A stretch of DNA of 64,000 nt from Pollutimonas sp963712655 (GCA_963712655.1 CAVQIT010000008.1:744001-808000); one strand, 5' to 3'. Shown: positions 1 through 9,740, numbered from the stretch's first letter. A program made the numbers and translations. Notes: generated by a model from the sequence alone, not told the origin.

Positions 1-1356
1 ACTGAAATTAGTCGTTCCCAGGCCCTGCTTGGAGTCTCGGGTCGTCAGCAATGCGGTCAAGGGGCTTAGCATTTCTCCCGTCGACGGAGCCCAGCCGCTT
101 AAATAGGCGCTGAAGGCGAAGGCGTTGCGCTGCTTGAAATACACGGGCGGCGCCATGGTTTCCACATCGGCTTTGATGCCGACGCGCGCCCACATTGCGG
201 CCACTGCCTGCGCAACGTTTTTGTCATTGGTATAGCGGCCGGCCGGCGAGCCCAGCGATATGCCGAACCCTTTGGGGTAGCCTGCTTCGGCCAGCAGTTT
301 CTTTGCCTGGGCCACGTCGGCGGCCGGCGCGACGGAAAGTGCTTTCGATGTGCCGAACGAAGGGTAAGGCAGCAAATCGCCGGCCGGCTGCGCGGCTCCG
401 CCCATGATGCGGTCGACGATGGCCTTGCGGTCCACCGCCAGCGCCAAGGCTTCGCGTACGCGCTTATCCAGGAAAGGATTCTTGCCGTTGGTGCCCGACA
501 TGCCGGGCGGAACTTCCTTCGACATATTCAGCGCGATATAAACGAGCCGGACCGATGGTGTTTCCCGGACGGTCAAGTCTTTGTTTTGCTTGAGCCTGGC
601 CAAGTCGTCGGTGGGAGGGTTTTCGATTACATCGACATCGCCGGCCAACAGGGCCGCGACGCGCGCGGCCGGGTTGGTGATGGGACGATAAATGACCTTG
701 TCCCAGGCAGGCTTTGGACCCCAATAATGCTCGTTGCGCTCGAAGACGATCTCGGCGCCGCGCTTCCAGGAGACAAACTTGTAGGGGCCGCTGCCCACCA
801 GGCCTTCGCCGCGATTCAGTTCGACGGTTGTTTTCCCTTCGGGCGCCGCACCCGAGGCGCTTTTCCGGGACATGATGGGCAATTGCGAGAGATTGACCAG
901 CAACACAGGAGAGGGGGCTTTGGTCGTGATCTTTACCGTCAAGGGATCGACGGCTTCCACTTTATCCACCGTGCTCAGGAACAATGAAAACGACGATGGG
1001 CTGTTGGGTACTTGGGGGGCGCGGTTATACGTGAAGACCACATCGTCGGCCGTCAAGGGAGAGCCGTCGGAAAATTTGACGTTGGGGCGCAGCTTGAACA
1101 GCCAGACATTGCCGTCGACAGTCCAGGACTGGGCTAAAGAAGGGTAAGGATTCGATGTCGGATCCGTGCGCACGAGCGGATCGAAAAGGGTCAGGGACAA
1201 CTGCTTGTTGGACGTCAGGTTATGGAACTGCGGATCCATGGACGTAAGGTCGGTGCTGAGCCCGATGGTCAGGTCGCGCGCTTGCGCCAAGCCCGAGCAG
1301 CCCAGGAAACTTAACGCCATTGCCGACAGCAGAATTGTTTTTCGTATTAACCGCAT
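1..1356 (-). CDS. ABC transporter periplasmic substrate-binding protein, family 5 (partial, C-terminus outside window)
   Basis: Reading leftward from the ATG at 1356, the frame stays open to the window edge (452 residues visible), so the C-terminus is missing. The first 27 residues form a Sec signal peptide ending in the signal-peptidase-like sequence AQA before RDLTIGLSTDLTSMDPQF. The mature part has the SBP_bac_5 hallmarks: a SMDPQ start, LAQSWTVDGNVWLFKLRPNV near residue 75, and the GSGPYKF and ALALAVDRKAIVD segments. Members bind peptides, nickel or glutathione in the periplasm and hand them to a DppBCDF-type permease. The permease genes would lie left of the window. It is divergent from the M20 amidohydrolase at 1586. 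The exact ligand cannot be told. Confidence 0.9.
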   Translation of the reverse strand, partial: MRLIRKTILLSAMALSFLGCSGLAQARDLTIGLSTDLTSMDPQFHNLTSNKQLSLTLFDPLVRTDPTSNPYPSLAQSWTVDGNVWLFKLRPNVKFSDGSPLTADDVVFTYNRAPQVPNSPSSFSLFLSTVDKVEAVDPLTVKITTKAPSPVLLVNLSQLPIMSRKSASGAAPEGKTTVELNRGEGLVGSGPYKFVSWKRGAEIVFERNEHYWGPKPAWDKVIYRPITNPAARVAALLAGDVDVIENPPTDDLARLKQNKDLTVRETPSVRLVYIALNMSKEVPPGMSGTNGKNPFLDKRVREALALAVDRKAIVDRIMGGAAQPAGDLLPYPSFGTSKALSVAPAADVAQAKKLLAEAGYPKGFGISLGSPAGRYTNDKNVAQAVAAMWARVGIKADVETMAPPVYFKQRNAFAFSAYLSGWAPSTGEMLSPLTALLTTRDSKQGLGTTNFS

Positions 1357-1585
1357 GATCTCGCAGCCCTATAAAAATTAGTTATTCAATGCCATAAAAC
1401 CAGATCGGCAAAGTCGTAAACAAGAAGCTGCATACTACATGAGGGCAACTGAATGCATCAAGAAAAATAACGCATGCGCGTCTCTGGTTTCGGAGGCAAG
1501 AAGCCCAGGAAAATTGCGGTGGCCGGACAATTTAATGATACGCTACGGCAACGCATTCCCTCCCTTCCACAGGATCCCCGGTACC

Positions 1586-2785
1586 ATGAAATTAATCGAA
1601 TCCATCGTTGTGTCGCAGGCTGAAATTCGCGCGGTGCGCCGCGATCTGCACGCTCATCCCGAAATCGCCTACGAGGAAAACCGAACCGCCGATATCGTTG
1701 CGCAAAAGCTCGAGGCCTGGGGCATCGAGGTCCATCGCGGGCTGGGCAAGACCGGCGTGGTTGGAACGATTACGGGCAAGAGCCAGAACGGCCGCTCCAT
1801 CGGCCTGCGCGCCGACATGGATGCCCTGCCAATGCAAGAACTCAATACCTTTGAACATGCCAGCACCCATCCCGGAAAAATGCATGCCTGTGGCCATGAC
1901 GGCCATACCGCCATGCTGCTGGCGGCGGCCCAGCACCTGGCCCAGCACCGCGATTTCGACGGCACCGTCTACGTTATCTTTCAACCGGCCGAAGAAGGTT
2001 TTCTCGGCGCCAAGAAAATGATCGAAGACGGCCTGTTCACGCTGTTCCCGATGCAGGCCGTGTTCGGCATGCACAACACGCCCGGCATGCCGGTGGGTTC
2101 TTTCGGTGTAGCGCAAGGGCCGGCCATGGCGTCGAGCAACGCCTTCAAAATCGTGATTACGGGCGTGGGCGCGCATGCGGCGCGTCCCCACATGGGCGTC
2201 GATCCCATCATGGCGGCGATGCAATTGGGCCTGGGCTTGCAAAGCATCATCTCGCGCAATCACAATCCGCTCGACCCCGCCGCGGTATTAAGCCTGACCC
2301 AACTGCATGCCGGTTCGGCCGACAATGTCATTCCTGAAACCGCCGAACTGCGCGGCACGGTGCGAACCTTCTCCGAGGCTGCTCTGGACATGATAGAGAA
2401 GCGCATGGGCGAACTGGCGCATTCGATCTGCGCCGCGTTCAATTGCCAAGTCGATTTCACCTTCAATCGCAAATATCCTCCCACCGTCAACCATCCCGCC
2501 GAAACCGCGTTTTCCGTAAGCGTATTGCAGGATGTCTTCGGCAAAGAGAACGTCGATCCGGCGCTGACGCCAACCATGGGCAGCGAGGATTTTTCGCTGA
2601 TGCTCAAGGAAAGGCCGGGCTGCTACATACGCATAGGCGCCGGACAAGGCGACCATCGCCTGCCGGGCCACGGGGAAGGTCCATGCTTGCTGCATAACGC
2701 CAGCTACGATTTCAATGACGAACTGATCCCCATCGGCGGCACGTACTGGGTCGAGCTGGCCAAGCGCTGGCTGGCGGCTAACTGA
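1586..2785 (+). CDS. M20D family amidohydrolase (hippurate hydrolase / N-acyl-amino acid deacylase type)
   Basis: A 399-residue metallopeptidase-fold hydrolase. The frame is open further upstream to 1439, but the ATG at 1586 follows an AGGA and gives the usual family length and N-terminus (MKLIESIVVSQAEIRAVRRD). Visible motifs are HAHPEIAYEENRTADIV, GLRADMDALPMQE, the metal-binding HACGHDGHTAMLL, PAEEGFLGAKKMIEDG and MGSEDFSLMLK close to the C-terminus. The family removes acyl groups from N-acylated amino acids such as hippurate or N-acetyl amino acids. It is cytoplasmic and lacks a signal peptide. A LysR regulator follows after 14 bases, and a second deacylase-like gene lies nearby, suggesting breakdown of an acylated or conjugated amino acid. 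Substrate is inferred only. Confidence 0.88.
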   Translation: MKLIESIVVSQAEIRAVRRDLHAHPEIAYEENRTADIVAQKLEAWGIEVHRGLGKTGVVGTITGKSQNGRSIGLRADMDALPMQELNTFEHASTHPGKMHACGHDGHTAMLLAAAQHLAQHRDFDGTVYVIFQPAEEGFLGAKKMIEDGLFTLFPMQAVFGMHNTPGMPVGSFGVAQGPAMASSNAFKIVITGVGAHAARPHMGVDPIMAAMQLGLGLQSIISRNHNPLDPAAVLSLTQLHAGSADNVIPETAELRGTVRTFSEAALDMIEKRMGELAHSICAAFNCQVDFTFNRKYPPTVNHPAETAFSVSVLQDVFGKENVDPALTPTMGSEDFSLMLKERPGCYIRIGAGQGDHRLPGHGEGPCLLHNASYDFNDELIPIGGTYWVELAKRWLAAN

Positions 2786-2799
2786 AATCGTCCGACGAC

Positions 2800-3708
2800 A
2801 TGGCTGAAACCAAGCTGCTTCGAGATTTCATTGCGCTATCGAAGACCAGAAGCTTCACCAAGGCGGCGGAGTTGCGCCATGTTACGCACCCGGCATTCAG
2901 CCGCCGCATCAAGGAACTGGAAGCCTGGGCCGGGGCGCCGCTGATCGATAGGCGGAAAATCCCCGTGTCGCTGACCGAAGCCGGCCACGATCTGCTGGTC
3001 GTGGCCGAGCAGGTGGTCGCCAAGCTTAATACCGTAAAGCGGCAAATCGGCAAGCCCGAAGATCAATCCAGCCGCTGTCTGCGGATAGGCACGGGCCGCA
3101 ACCTGGCCCGCTTTCTTGTTGCCGACTGGGCCAGCAATATTGCCGGCGCTGTCGGGAAAATCATGGGATGCAATGTGTCCCTTGAGATCCATACAGGAGG
3201 AACCCAAGGCTTGGTCGAGTTGATGGGCCAGGGCAGCATCGACTTTTTATGCTGCTACGAGCACCATAGTTTGTCGATGCCCTTGAACACCAATGATTAT
3301 CTGTATGTCAGCATCAGCTCGGATAAGCTTGTGCCGATTTGCCTCAACGGATTGAATCAAACCGGGCCAATGTACAACCTGGAGGACGAGGTGGCCCCGA
3401 TTCCTCATATTGCCTATTTCGATAGCCTGGCCTTGCAGCATATTTTCAATGATCACTTTCGTGTGAACGGCTACCATCTGGAACGGGTCGCGCATTGCGA
3501 CTCCGTCGATGTCGCCTACAGCCTGGTCAAGAGAAATATGGGTGTCGCGTGGCTGCCGTGGTCGTCCGTTGCCGCCGAGTGTCAATCGGGGCTGTTGACC
3601 GCACTGGGAAATCGCCGTAACGAAATTCCATACGAGGTGCGCCTGTATCGCCCCAAAGGCAATTTGTCCACGGCGGCGGAACTGGCCTGGAAAGATACGG
3701 CTTCCTGA
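2800..3708 (+). CDS. LysR family transcriptional regulator (paralogue 1 of 2)
   Basis: A 302-residue LysR protein. An N-terminal winged helix-turn-helix (KTRSFTKAAELRHVTHPAFS, residues 15-35) is followed by an effector-binding domain. It starts 14 bases after the M20 hydrolase stop, so the two are probably co-transcribed. It ends back to back with the deacylase gene at 3711. The protein is very similar along its whole length to the LysR protein at 5842 (roughly three residues in four identical by eye), so the two come from a duplication. Both have the unusual stretch DFLCCYEHHSLSMP. LysR proteins usually control a neighbouring divergent operon and bind a pathway intermediate. Which one is not visible here. 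Confidence 0.9.
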   Translation: MAETKLLRDFIALSKTRSFTKAAELRHVTHPAFSRRIKELEAWAGAPLIDRRKIPVSLTEAGHDLLVVAEQVVAKLNTVKRQIGKPEDQSSRCLRIGTGRNLARFLVADWASNIAGAVGKIMGCNVSLEIHTGGTQGLVELMGQGSIDFLCCYEHHSLSMPLNTNDYLYVSISSDKLVPICLNGLNQTGPMYNLEDEVAPIPHIAYFDSLALQHIFNDHFRVNGYHLERVAHCDSVDVAYSLVKRNMGVAWLPWSSVAAECQSGLLTALGNRRNEIPYEVRLYRPKGNLSTAAELAWKDTAS

Positions 3709-3710
3709 AT

Positions 3711-4652
3711 TCAGTGGATGCGCCGCGCAAAACGCGTGACGGATACGCCCGGAATCAATTGCCGAAGCGACGGCATCACCAGAAAGCAATTATCGTAAGG
3801 CGTCTCGATGGGCATGCCGTCGTCATGGCCTATGACTGTTCCCGCTTTTTCTATGCACTCCATGCCTTGCCACGGTTGTGTGAATGTGACGTTTTTCGAT
3901 GTCGCGGCGACAGCTTCGGTGACCCTGAAAACCTGCTGGTTTGTTTCTTCATGGCCGGCGTCCCAGCCGCCGGGGAGCGCATCGCTTTGCATAATGCCGG
4001 ACTTGAGCAGCAAGCGCCCAGTGACTTCGCGCGCGACGCGGATCGCGGATGGATGGCCGTGGAAACCGCATTCAATCAGCAAGGCCAGCGCTTTGCCGCT
4101 TTCTTCGCCGAACTGGGCGAAGTCGCGCATGCGTGTCCCGTTCTTGTGGCCTCCGTCGACAATAATATGCCTGGGCAGTCCAAGGCTTAATCCGAAATCT
4201 ATATTTCTTTGCAACAAGCCGGTTACCAGCAAAGGCGGCGCGGGTTCATGCATGGAATGGATATCCAGCAGGTAATCGGCCTGCTCCACCCAGGGGCGCA
4301 ATTGCTGCGCGCGGCGACTTTCGTTGGTCCTGGGATTGGCGAGTCTTTCATCGGTCCATACCCGGTTCAAGTCCTCATCCACAAGGCGCGAACCGTCGTG
4401 GGCATTCCGGTCGAACCGGTCGAAGGCGTCCAGATTGCAAAACGCCAAGGTCAGCTTGCCTTTTGCCGGCCTGGTTTGCTTGGCCAACAATTCTTTCAAT
4501 GCCCAGGCGCCGCAAAGCTCGTTGCCATGCATCAAGGCAGTGATCAGGACGCTGGGGCCCGCCAGGCCCGAGTCGAAATGCCAAACGCCAACTGTGTTTG
4601 TATTTCCCAGGCGCTCCGCCGTCAAGTCGGGAGTATCGATATCAAATGTCAT
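3711..4652 (-). CDS. succinylglutamate desuccinylase/aspartoacylase family protein
   Basis: A 313-residue protein of the AstE/AspA group of zinc carboxypeptidase-fold deacylases. Seen in the sequence are ALMHGNELCGAWALKEL near residue 40 (zinc ligands H and E), DEDLNRVW near residue 92, DIHSMHEP near residue 130 (third zinc ligand) and a catalytic-type ECGFHGHPSA near residue 195. These enzymes cleave N-acetyl- or N-succinyl-amino acids. It begins 11 bases after the Bug receptor stop, so the two form an operon read leftward. The pairing of a carboxylate receptor with a deacylase, next to an M20 hydrolase, points to uptake and hydrolysis of an acylated amino acid. The substrate is not determined by the sequence. 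Confidence 0.8.
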   Translation of the reverse strand: MTFDIDTPDLTAERLGNTNTVGVWHFDSGLAGPSVLITALMHGNELCGAWALKELLAKQTRPAKGKLTLAFCNLDAFDRFDRNAHDGSRLVDEDLNRVWTDERLANPRTNESRRAQQLRPWVEQADYLLDIHSMHEPAPPLLVTGLLQRNIDFGLSLGLPRHIIVDGGHKNGTRMRDFAQFGEESGKALALLIECGFHGHPSAIRVAREVTGRLLLKSGIMQSDALPGGWDAGHEETNQQVFRVTEAVAATSKNVTFTQPWQGMECIEKAGTVIGHDDGMPIETPYDNCFLVMPSLRQLIPGVSVTRFARRIH

Positions 4653-4663
4653 GTAAGTGGCCT

Positions 4664-5659
4664 TTACTCTATGCCTATGCCTGCGGTCTTGACGATCTGC
4701 TTGAATTTTTGCTGTTCCAAGATCAGGAAATCGGGCAAGGCGGGTTGTTCCACCATTACGGTTCCACCTGTGTTTTCGTATTTTTTCTGGAACGCCGGAT
4801 CGTGCAGGATGTTGTTCATCGCGTTTTGAAGTTTGGCGGCGATGGGGTCGGGCAGGCCCTGAGGGGCGAATAAACCATACCAGGTGATGATGTCGATATT
4901 TTTGAGCTGCGGGTTTTCCGCCAAAGCGGGAATTTCCGGCGCGACCTGAGAACGCTTGGCCGATGTGACGCCGACAGGCGTGATAAGGCCGGCCTGGATT
5001 TGCGGCAGAGCCGCCGAAAGGCCGAACATGCCGAAAGCCAACTGGCCGCTGACCATGTCGGTCACCAACGGCGAGACGCCTTTATAAGGAATGTGCTGGA
5101 CCTTGCCGTGAGTGGCGGTGTTGATCATTTCACCCGCCAGGTGCAATGAGGTTCCCACTCCCGACGATCCGAAGTTGAAGTCGATGGATTTATCGGAGGT
5201 GGCTATCTTGACGTAATCGTCGATACTGGCAACCTTTGATTGCTTGGACGCGGCCAGCAATAAGGGCTGCGAGCCGAACACGCTGATGGCGCGGAAATCC
5301 TTGACGCCATCGTATTTGACGTTGGGATTGACCAGGCCGGCAATAATGATTTCGTTATTGGAACCTACAAGCAAGGTGTATCCGTCGGGTTTCGCCTTTA
5401 TGACTTTCGCCGCCCCGATAACGCCCCCTACCCCGCCCAGGTTTTCAATGACCACTCTTTGGCCCAGTTGCTTGGCCAGCGCCTCGCCCAGAAGCCGGGC
5501 GTTCAAATCGACACTGCCGCCGGCCGGATAGCCTACGACCAGGTTAATGGGTTGCTGCATCGGGTAGGTTGCCGCGCTCTGCCCAAGGGCAGGCCCGCTG
5601 ATTGCCGCTAACGCAAGCGATAGGCCCAGCACTGCACGGTCCTTTATTTTCTTTACCAT
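4664..5659 (-). CDS. Bug/TctC family tripartite tricarboxylate transporter substrate-binding protein
   Basis: A 331-residue periplasmic receptor. The ATG at 5659 is chosen because a strong AGGAGG lies just upstream. The longer frame to 5737 lacks such a site and adds 26 residues before the signal peptide. A Sec signal (ALAAISGPALGQS) is followed by the family signature QPINLVVGYPAGGSVDLNAR and VIENLGGVGGVIGA. Bug proteins bind carboxylates such as citrate, glutamate or nicotinate. No TctA or TctB membrane gene is adjacent, which is common for the many orphan Bug receptors in Alcaligenaceae. It is the first gene of an operon with the AstE/AspA-like deacylase and is divergent from the LysR gene at 5842. 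Confidence 0.92.
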   Translation of the reverse strand: MVKKIKDRAVLGLSLALAAISGPALGQSAATYPMQQPINLVVGYPAGGSVDLNARLLGEALAKQLGQRVVIENLGGVGGVIGAAKVIKAKPDGYTLLVGSNNEIIIAGLVNPNVKYDGVKDFRAISVFGSQPLLLAASKQSKVASIDDYVKIATSDKSIDFNFGSSGVGTSLHLAGEMINTATHGKVQHIPYKGVSPLVTDMVSGQLAFGMFGLSAALPQIQAGLITPVGVTSAKRSQVAPEIPALAENPQLKNIDIITWYGLFAPQGLPDPIAAKLQNAMNNILHDPAFQKKYENTGGTVMVEQPALPDFLILEQQKFKQIVKTAGIGIE

Positions 5660-5841
5660 TTTGTGTGCTCCTCCTGTCGTTATATTGATCGACATGGTAG
5701 CGAAACCCCGGATGAGCAGCGTGCATTTATGGAACATCCGTGTGCTGATTCGTGCCGCTTGTTTTTACTTTAGCCCGCATTCCTACTATGCTGTCCGACT
5801 TCTATTTGCCGCGGCGCTTTTCATCAAGGCTTTTTCACAAC

Positions 5842-6747
5842 ATGGCTGAAACCAAGCTTCTCCAAGACTTCATTGCGTTGGCAAAAACCAGAAGCTTCAC
5901 CAAAGCGGCGGAATTGCGGCATGTCACGCATCCCGCGCTCAGCCGGCGAATCAAAGAGCTGGAAGTATGGGCGGGCATATCGCTGATCGACAGACGCAAA
6001 ATACCTGTGTCCTTGACAGAGTCCGGCCACGATTTACTGGTTGTTGCCGAACAGGTGATTGCCAAGCTCAATACCGTCAAGCGGCAATTCCGTAAACCCG
6101 ACGACCAGTCCAACCGCCGCCTGCGGATAGGCACGGGCCGTAATCTTGCGCGCTTTCTTGTTGCCGATTGGGCTTGCGACGTCGCGACCAAGGTAGGCGA
6201 AACGATGGGATGCGATATCTCTCTTGAAATCCAGACCGTACGAATCCAGGATCTCGTCGAGCGGATGGGACGGGGGCAAATCGATTTTCTGTGTTGCTAC
6301 GAGCACCACAGTTTGTCGATGCCCATCAATACCAACGATTTCTTGTATGTCAGCATTAGTTCGGACAAGCTGGTCCCGATTTGCCTTAACCAGCATGGCC
6401 GGACCGAGCTCCCTAATTTGGAGGATGAGATCACGCCCATTCCCCATATTGCTTATGCCGATAGCTTGGCGCTGCAACGTATTTTCAATGACCATTTGCG
6501 CATGCGCAGCTATCACCTGGAACAGATCGCGCAGTGTGACTCCAGCGATATCGCGCATGGCCTGGTCAAAAGAAATCTGGGCATTGCGTGGCTGCCGTGG
6601 TCGTCCGTTGCCGCGGAGTGTGAAGCGGGCCATTTGAAAGTGCTTGGAAACCGCTATAACGAGATCCCCTACGAGGTGCGCCTGTACCGGCCCAAGGCCA
6701 ATCTGTCCACGGCCGCTGAACTGGCCTGGAAACACATCGTCGCCTAA
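5842..6747 (+). CDS. LysR family transcriptional regulator (paralogue 2 of 2)
   Basis: A 301-residue LysR protein. The frame opens at 5752, but the ATG at 5842 reproduces the start of its paralogue at 2800 (MAETKLL), so that start is used. The winged helix is at residues 15-35 and the effector domain follows. It is divergent from the Bug receptor and deacylase operon, the normal placement for a LysR regulator of that operon. The 182-base gap between 5660 and 5841 is the likely operator region. Its last codons overlap by 3 bases the stop of the convergent diguanylate cyclase gene. The duplicated pair may answer to different effectors or cross-regulate; this is inference. Confidence 0.9.
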   Translation: MAETKLLQDFIALAKTRSFTKAAELRHVTHPALSRRIKELEVWAGISLIDRRKIPVSLTESGHDLLVVAEQVIAKLNTVKRQFRKPDDQSNRRLRIGTGRNLARFLVADWACDVATKVGETMGCDISLEIQTVRIQDLVERMGRGQIDFLCCYEHHSLSMPINTNDFLYVSISSDKLVPICLNQHGRTELPNLEDEITPIPHIAYADSLALQRIFNDHLRMRSYHLEQIAQCDSSDIAHGLVKRNLGIAWLPWSSVAAECEAGHLKVLGNRYNEIPYEVRLYRPKANLSTAAELAWKHIVA

Positions 6748-8657
6748 GGCGTATCCGCAACGCAAACCTTGTTGCGCCCCGAGCGCTTGGCCTGATATAG
6801 CGCCATGTCGGCTTGCTGCAGAAGGACATCCAGCGTGGTGTCGTTGTCGGCCAGGATCGCCATGCCGATCGAAGCGGTAAAGCTTACGGTTGTACCGTCC
6901 TTGAGGACCACCTTGCTCTTGCTTATCGCTGCAAGCAGGCGATGCGCCGCATTCAAGGCTGCCTGGAAATCGGTTTCGGGCAGCAGGATGGCAAACTCTT
7001 CGCCGCCTATGCGGCCGACCAGATCGACATCGCGCACGGCATCCAGAAGAATCGCGCTGAATTTTTGCAGCACGATATCGCCGGCCTGATGCCCGTGGGT
7101 GTCGTTGATGCTCTTGAAGTAATCGATATCCAGCGCTAACAATGAAAGCGGGCGGTTGTAGCGCTGGGCCCGGGTAAGCTCGGTGCTTCCCATATCCATG
7201 AAATGGCGGCGATTGGCAAGGCCTGTCAGATGGTCCTGCTGTGCCTGTTCTTCCAGCCGGGTCATACGCTGGATTTGCTGGGTGACGTCGCGTCCGATAC
7301 AGATGATCCTGGTAACGTTGCCGCCGCCGTCGGGCAGGGCTTGTCCGGTCCAGTGCAAGTGGCGGACGCCTTCGACGGTGTCCGCGCGCAGATCGGCGGT
7401 TGCGGTGTAAGGCGCATGGAACAGTTTTTCGAAGAACTCATAGGTCGAGAATCTGTCTTTCGTGACGCTGCGATCCCAATAATATTTCCCCCGCAGCGCT
7501 TCCAGATCGAGGCCATACAGTTTGTAAAAGGCGGGGTTGATATAGGTGTAGAGCCCGTTGGCATCCAGCTTGACAACGACGTCCTTGGTGTTTTCGACAA
7601 TCAGCCGATAGTTTTCTTCACTGGCGCGCAGCGCCGAGTCGGCGCAGGCTTCCTTTCGATCGAATTCACGCTGGCGGCGCTGGTAAAGATAAAGGCCGAT
7701 CAAGGTGACTAAAAAGATCAGCGTATAAAGCCCGCTTTGCAGCAGCGCGGTTCGTTCCCACGGGTGGAAGATAGAGTCCAGGTCGCGGCCGACGGCGATG
7801 AACAACGGTTTGTCCATGTTCAGTTCGGCCGGCTGGACGGTATGCTGGGCGACTATCTGGTTGTTGTAGTCGACCAGCCCTTTTCCCGTAAGCACCGTGG
7901 TTGTTTTGCCGCTGTCCCGGTGGCGGGTAAAGAAAGAGCCGGGCTGAGCCAGATCGATGTCGGCGGATTTCTCATCGCGTTCGGGCACGCTGAGCAACAC
8001 CCGGCCATTGGCGTGGGCGACGGCATCCCACATGTCCGGGGCATACAGCACCGACGCCATCAGTGTCTGGAAGTATTGGGTATTGAGCGTGGCGTAGATC
8101 ACCCCCTTGAATTCACCGTCGGGTTGCAGGACTGCCCGGGTAAGGTTGATGGCATGAAAGTTTTCCATGCTTTGATATGGCGCCGAAACGTACAGGGTTT
8201 GGCTATTGGGGTGTTGCCTGGTGGTCTGGAAATAATCGCGATGGCTGAAATTGCTGCCGACGTTGTCCGGCTGGCTGGAGGCGAGCAGTGTGCCGTCGGC
8301 ATCGATGATGCCAATGGCGCGCACGCCGGGCATGGCGTTGGCGACAGCCTTTAGATACGTCATGCGGGTTTGTTCGCCGTAAGTGTCTTGCCAGATGGAC
8401 AAGTCGCCAAGAACCCCTTCGAGAGCCCGGTTGGCGGTGGCCAGTTGCACCTCCATGTTCTGGGCGATGATGCGCGCCTGGATGGAAAGCCTGTCTTTCT
8501 CGCGGATTACCGTATGGCCGTAGTCCAGGTAAAGGTTGATCCCGATGGCGCCGCCCAGCATCGCGAGGGCAAGGCCGAGCGCCAGCCATTGGGCCAGGGC
8601 CCGCTCTTTTGCCCTTCTGTAGATATGGAAGTGTTCCGATTGGACGTTAGCTTGCAT
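6744..8657 (-). CDS. membrane diguanylate cyclase with extracellular dCache-like, PAS and GGDEF domains
   Basis: A 637-residue sensor enzyme. A membrane segment near residues 23-42 is followed by a periplasmic sensing region of the CHASE/dCache kind to about residue 305, a second membrane segment near 308-330, a PAS domain (ENYRLIVENTKDVVVKLDAN, about 350-460) and a C-terminal GGDEF domain. The active-site loop is intact as GGEEF near residue 550. An inhibitory-site RxxD (RDVD) lies five residues before it, so product inhibition is expected. It makes cyclic di-GMP from two GTP. There is no EAL domain. It is a single gene; its end overlaps the stop of the convergent LysR gene. The ligand of the sensing domain is unknown. 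Confidence 0.92.
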   Translation of the reverse strand: MQANVQSEHFHIYRRAKERALAQWLALGLALAMLGGAIGINLYLDYGHTVIREKDRLSIQARIIAQNMEVQLATANRALEGVLGDLSIWQDTYGEQTRMTYLKAVANAMPGVRAIGIIDADGTLLASSQPDNVGSNFSHRDYFQTTRQHPNSQTLYVSAPYQSMENFHAINLTRAVLQPDGEFKGVIYATLNTQYFQTLMASVLYAPDMWDAVAHANGRVLLSVPERDEKSADIDLAQPGSFFTRHRDSGKTTTVLTGKGLVDYNNQIVAQHTVQPAELNMDKPLFIAVGRDLDSIFHPWERTALLQSGLYTLIFLVTLIGLYLYQRRQREFDRKEACADSALRASEENYRLIVENTKDVVVKLDANGLYTYINPAFYKLYGLDLEALRGKYYWDRSVTKDRFSTYEFFEKLFHAPYTATADLRADTVEGVRHLHWTGQALPDGGGNVTRIICIGRDVTQQIQRMTRLEEQAQQDHLTGLANRRHFMDMGSTELTRAQRYNRPLSLLALDIDYFKSINDTHGHQAGDIVLQKFSAILLDAVRDVDLVGRIGGEEFAILLPETDFQAALNAAHRLLAAISKSKVVLKDGTTVSFTASIGMAILADNDTTLDVLLQQADMALYQAKRSGRNKVCVADTP

Positions 8658-8724
8658 TTATTGCATGATACCGGGAATAGAAAGATTATAGTAAGGCTGG
8701 CCGGCCTTGCTTCAAGGTGTGATG

Positions 8725-9618
8725 CTATTGCCGGAAGTTTGCGAATTGCTCGCTTATCCAATCCACAAAGACTCTGACCCGCGGCGACATGTGCCGATTA
8801 TGTGGATAAAGCACCGATACGGGCATGGGCGGCACGGGATATCGAGGCAGTATTTCCTTCAGTATTCCTTGGGCCAATTGGCTGGCGACACGGTAGCGCG
8901 GCACCTGGATGAGACCAATACCGGCAATGGCCGATGCGGTATAGATTTCCGCCCCGAAAACCGAGATTGTCCCTTCGATCTGGACTTCGCGGGTTTGCCC
9001 ATCAACAATGAATTCGAACGGGAAATTCTTGCCGGTCACCTTCGACAGATAATTGACTGCGCGATGTTTCGACAGATCGTCCAGGTTCTTGGGCTTGCCC
9101 TGTTTGCGCAGATAGCCGGGACTTGCGCAGGTGACTTGATCCAGCGAGGCGACGCGCCGGCCTATCAGCGATGAGTCGCTTAGGGTTCCGGCGCGCAGCA
9201 CGCAATCGACGCCTTCATGGATCAGGTCGACATTGCGATCGGCTTCGCTTAGCGAGAGCTGGATGTGGGGATAGCGAGCCATGAAATCGGGCAAGGCCGG
9301 TACGACAAAGTGGGTGGCCAGGGTGCCATGCAGGTTTACGCGTAGCGACCCCGTGGGTGACAGCGCATGGAAGGCATGTTCGGCTTCCTCGAGTTCAGCC
9401 AGCAGTTGGGTGCAGCGCGGGTAGTACGCCATGCCGTCCAGCGTGGGCTTGACCCGCCGGGTGCTGCGCTCCAGCAGGCGGGTGCCAAGCTTTGCTTCCA
9501 ATTGGTTGATGGTATGGGTAAGCGTTGCCCGGGGTATGTTCAAGTCTTCGCTTGCCAGAGTAAAACTGCTCCGCTCGTAAATGCGCACGAAGATTTTCAT
9601 GGCTTTTATTTGGTCCAT
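8725..9618 (-). CDS. LysR family transcriptional regulator
   Basis: A 297-residue LysR protein of the subgroup starting MDQIKAMKIFVRIYERSSFT. The helix-turn-helix occupies residues 18-40 (TLASEDLNIPRATLTHTINQ). The effector domain begins near residue 90 (GSLRVNLHGTLATHFVVPAL). It is divergent from a short-chain dehydrogenase gene at 9741 across 122 bases of AT-rich DNA, the usual arrangement in which such a regulator controls the oxidoreductase and itself. No specific T-N11-A operator was assigned. Confidence 0.9.
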   Translation of the reverse strand: MDQIKAMKIFVRIYERSSFTLASEDLNIPRATLTHTINQLEAKLGTRLLERSTRRVKPTLDGMAYYPRCTQLLAELEEAEHAFHALSPTGSLRVNLHGTLATHFVVPALPDFMARYPHIQLSLSEADRNVDLIHEGVDCVLRAGTLSDSSLIGRRVASLDQVTCASPGYLRKQGKPKNLDDLSKHRAVNYLSKVTGKNFPFEFIVDGQTREVQIEGTISVFGAEIYTASAIAGIGLIQVPRYRVASQLAQGILKEILPRYPVPPMPVSVLYPHNRHMSPRVRVFVDWISEQFANFRQ

Positions 9619-9740
9619 TATGTGCGCTGATTACCTATATTGTTGATGTTTTTAGAATTATATTGGCAAATATGGGTTATTTATTCATTTTTATAAACAT
9701 AGGAGACTGGCATTTCTATCTCATCCATCAGGAGTTTTCC

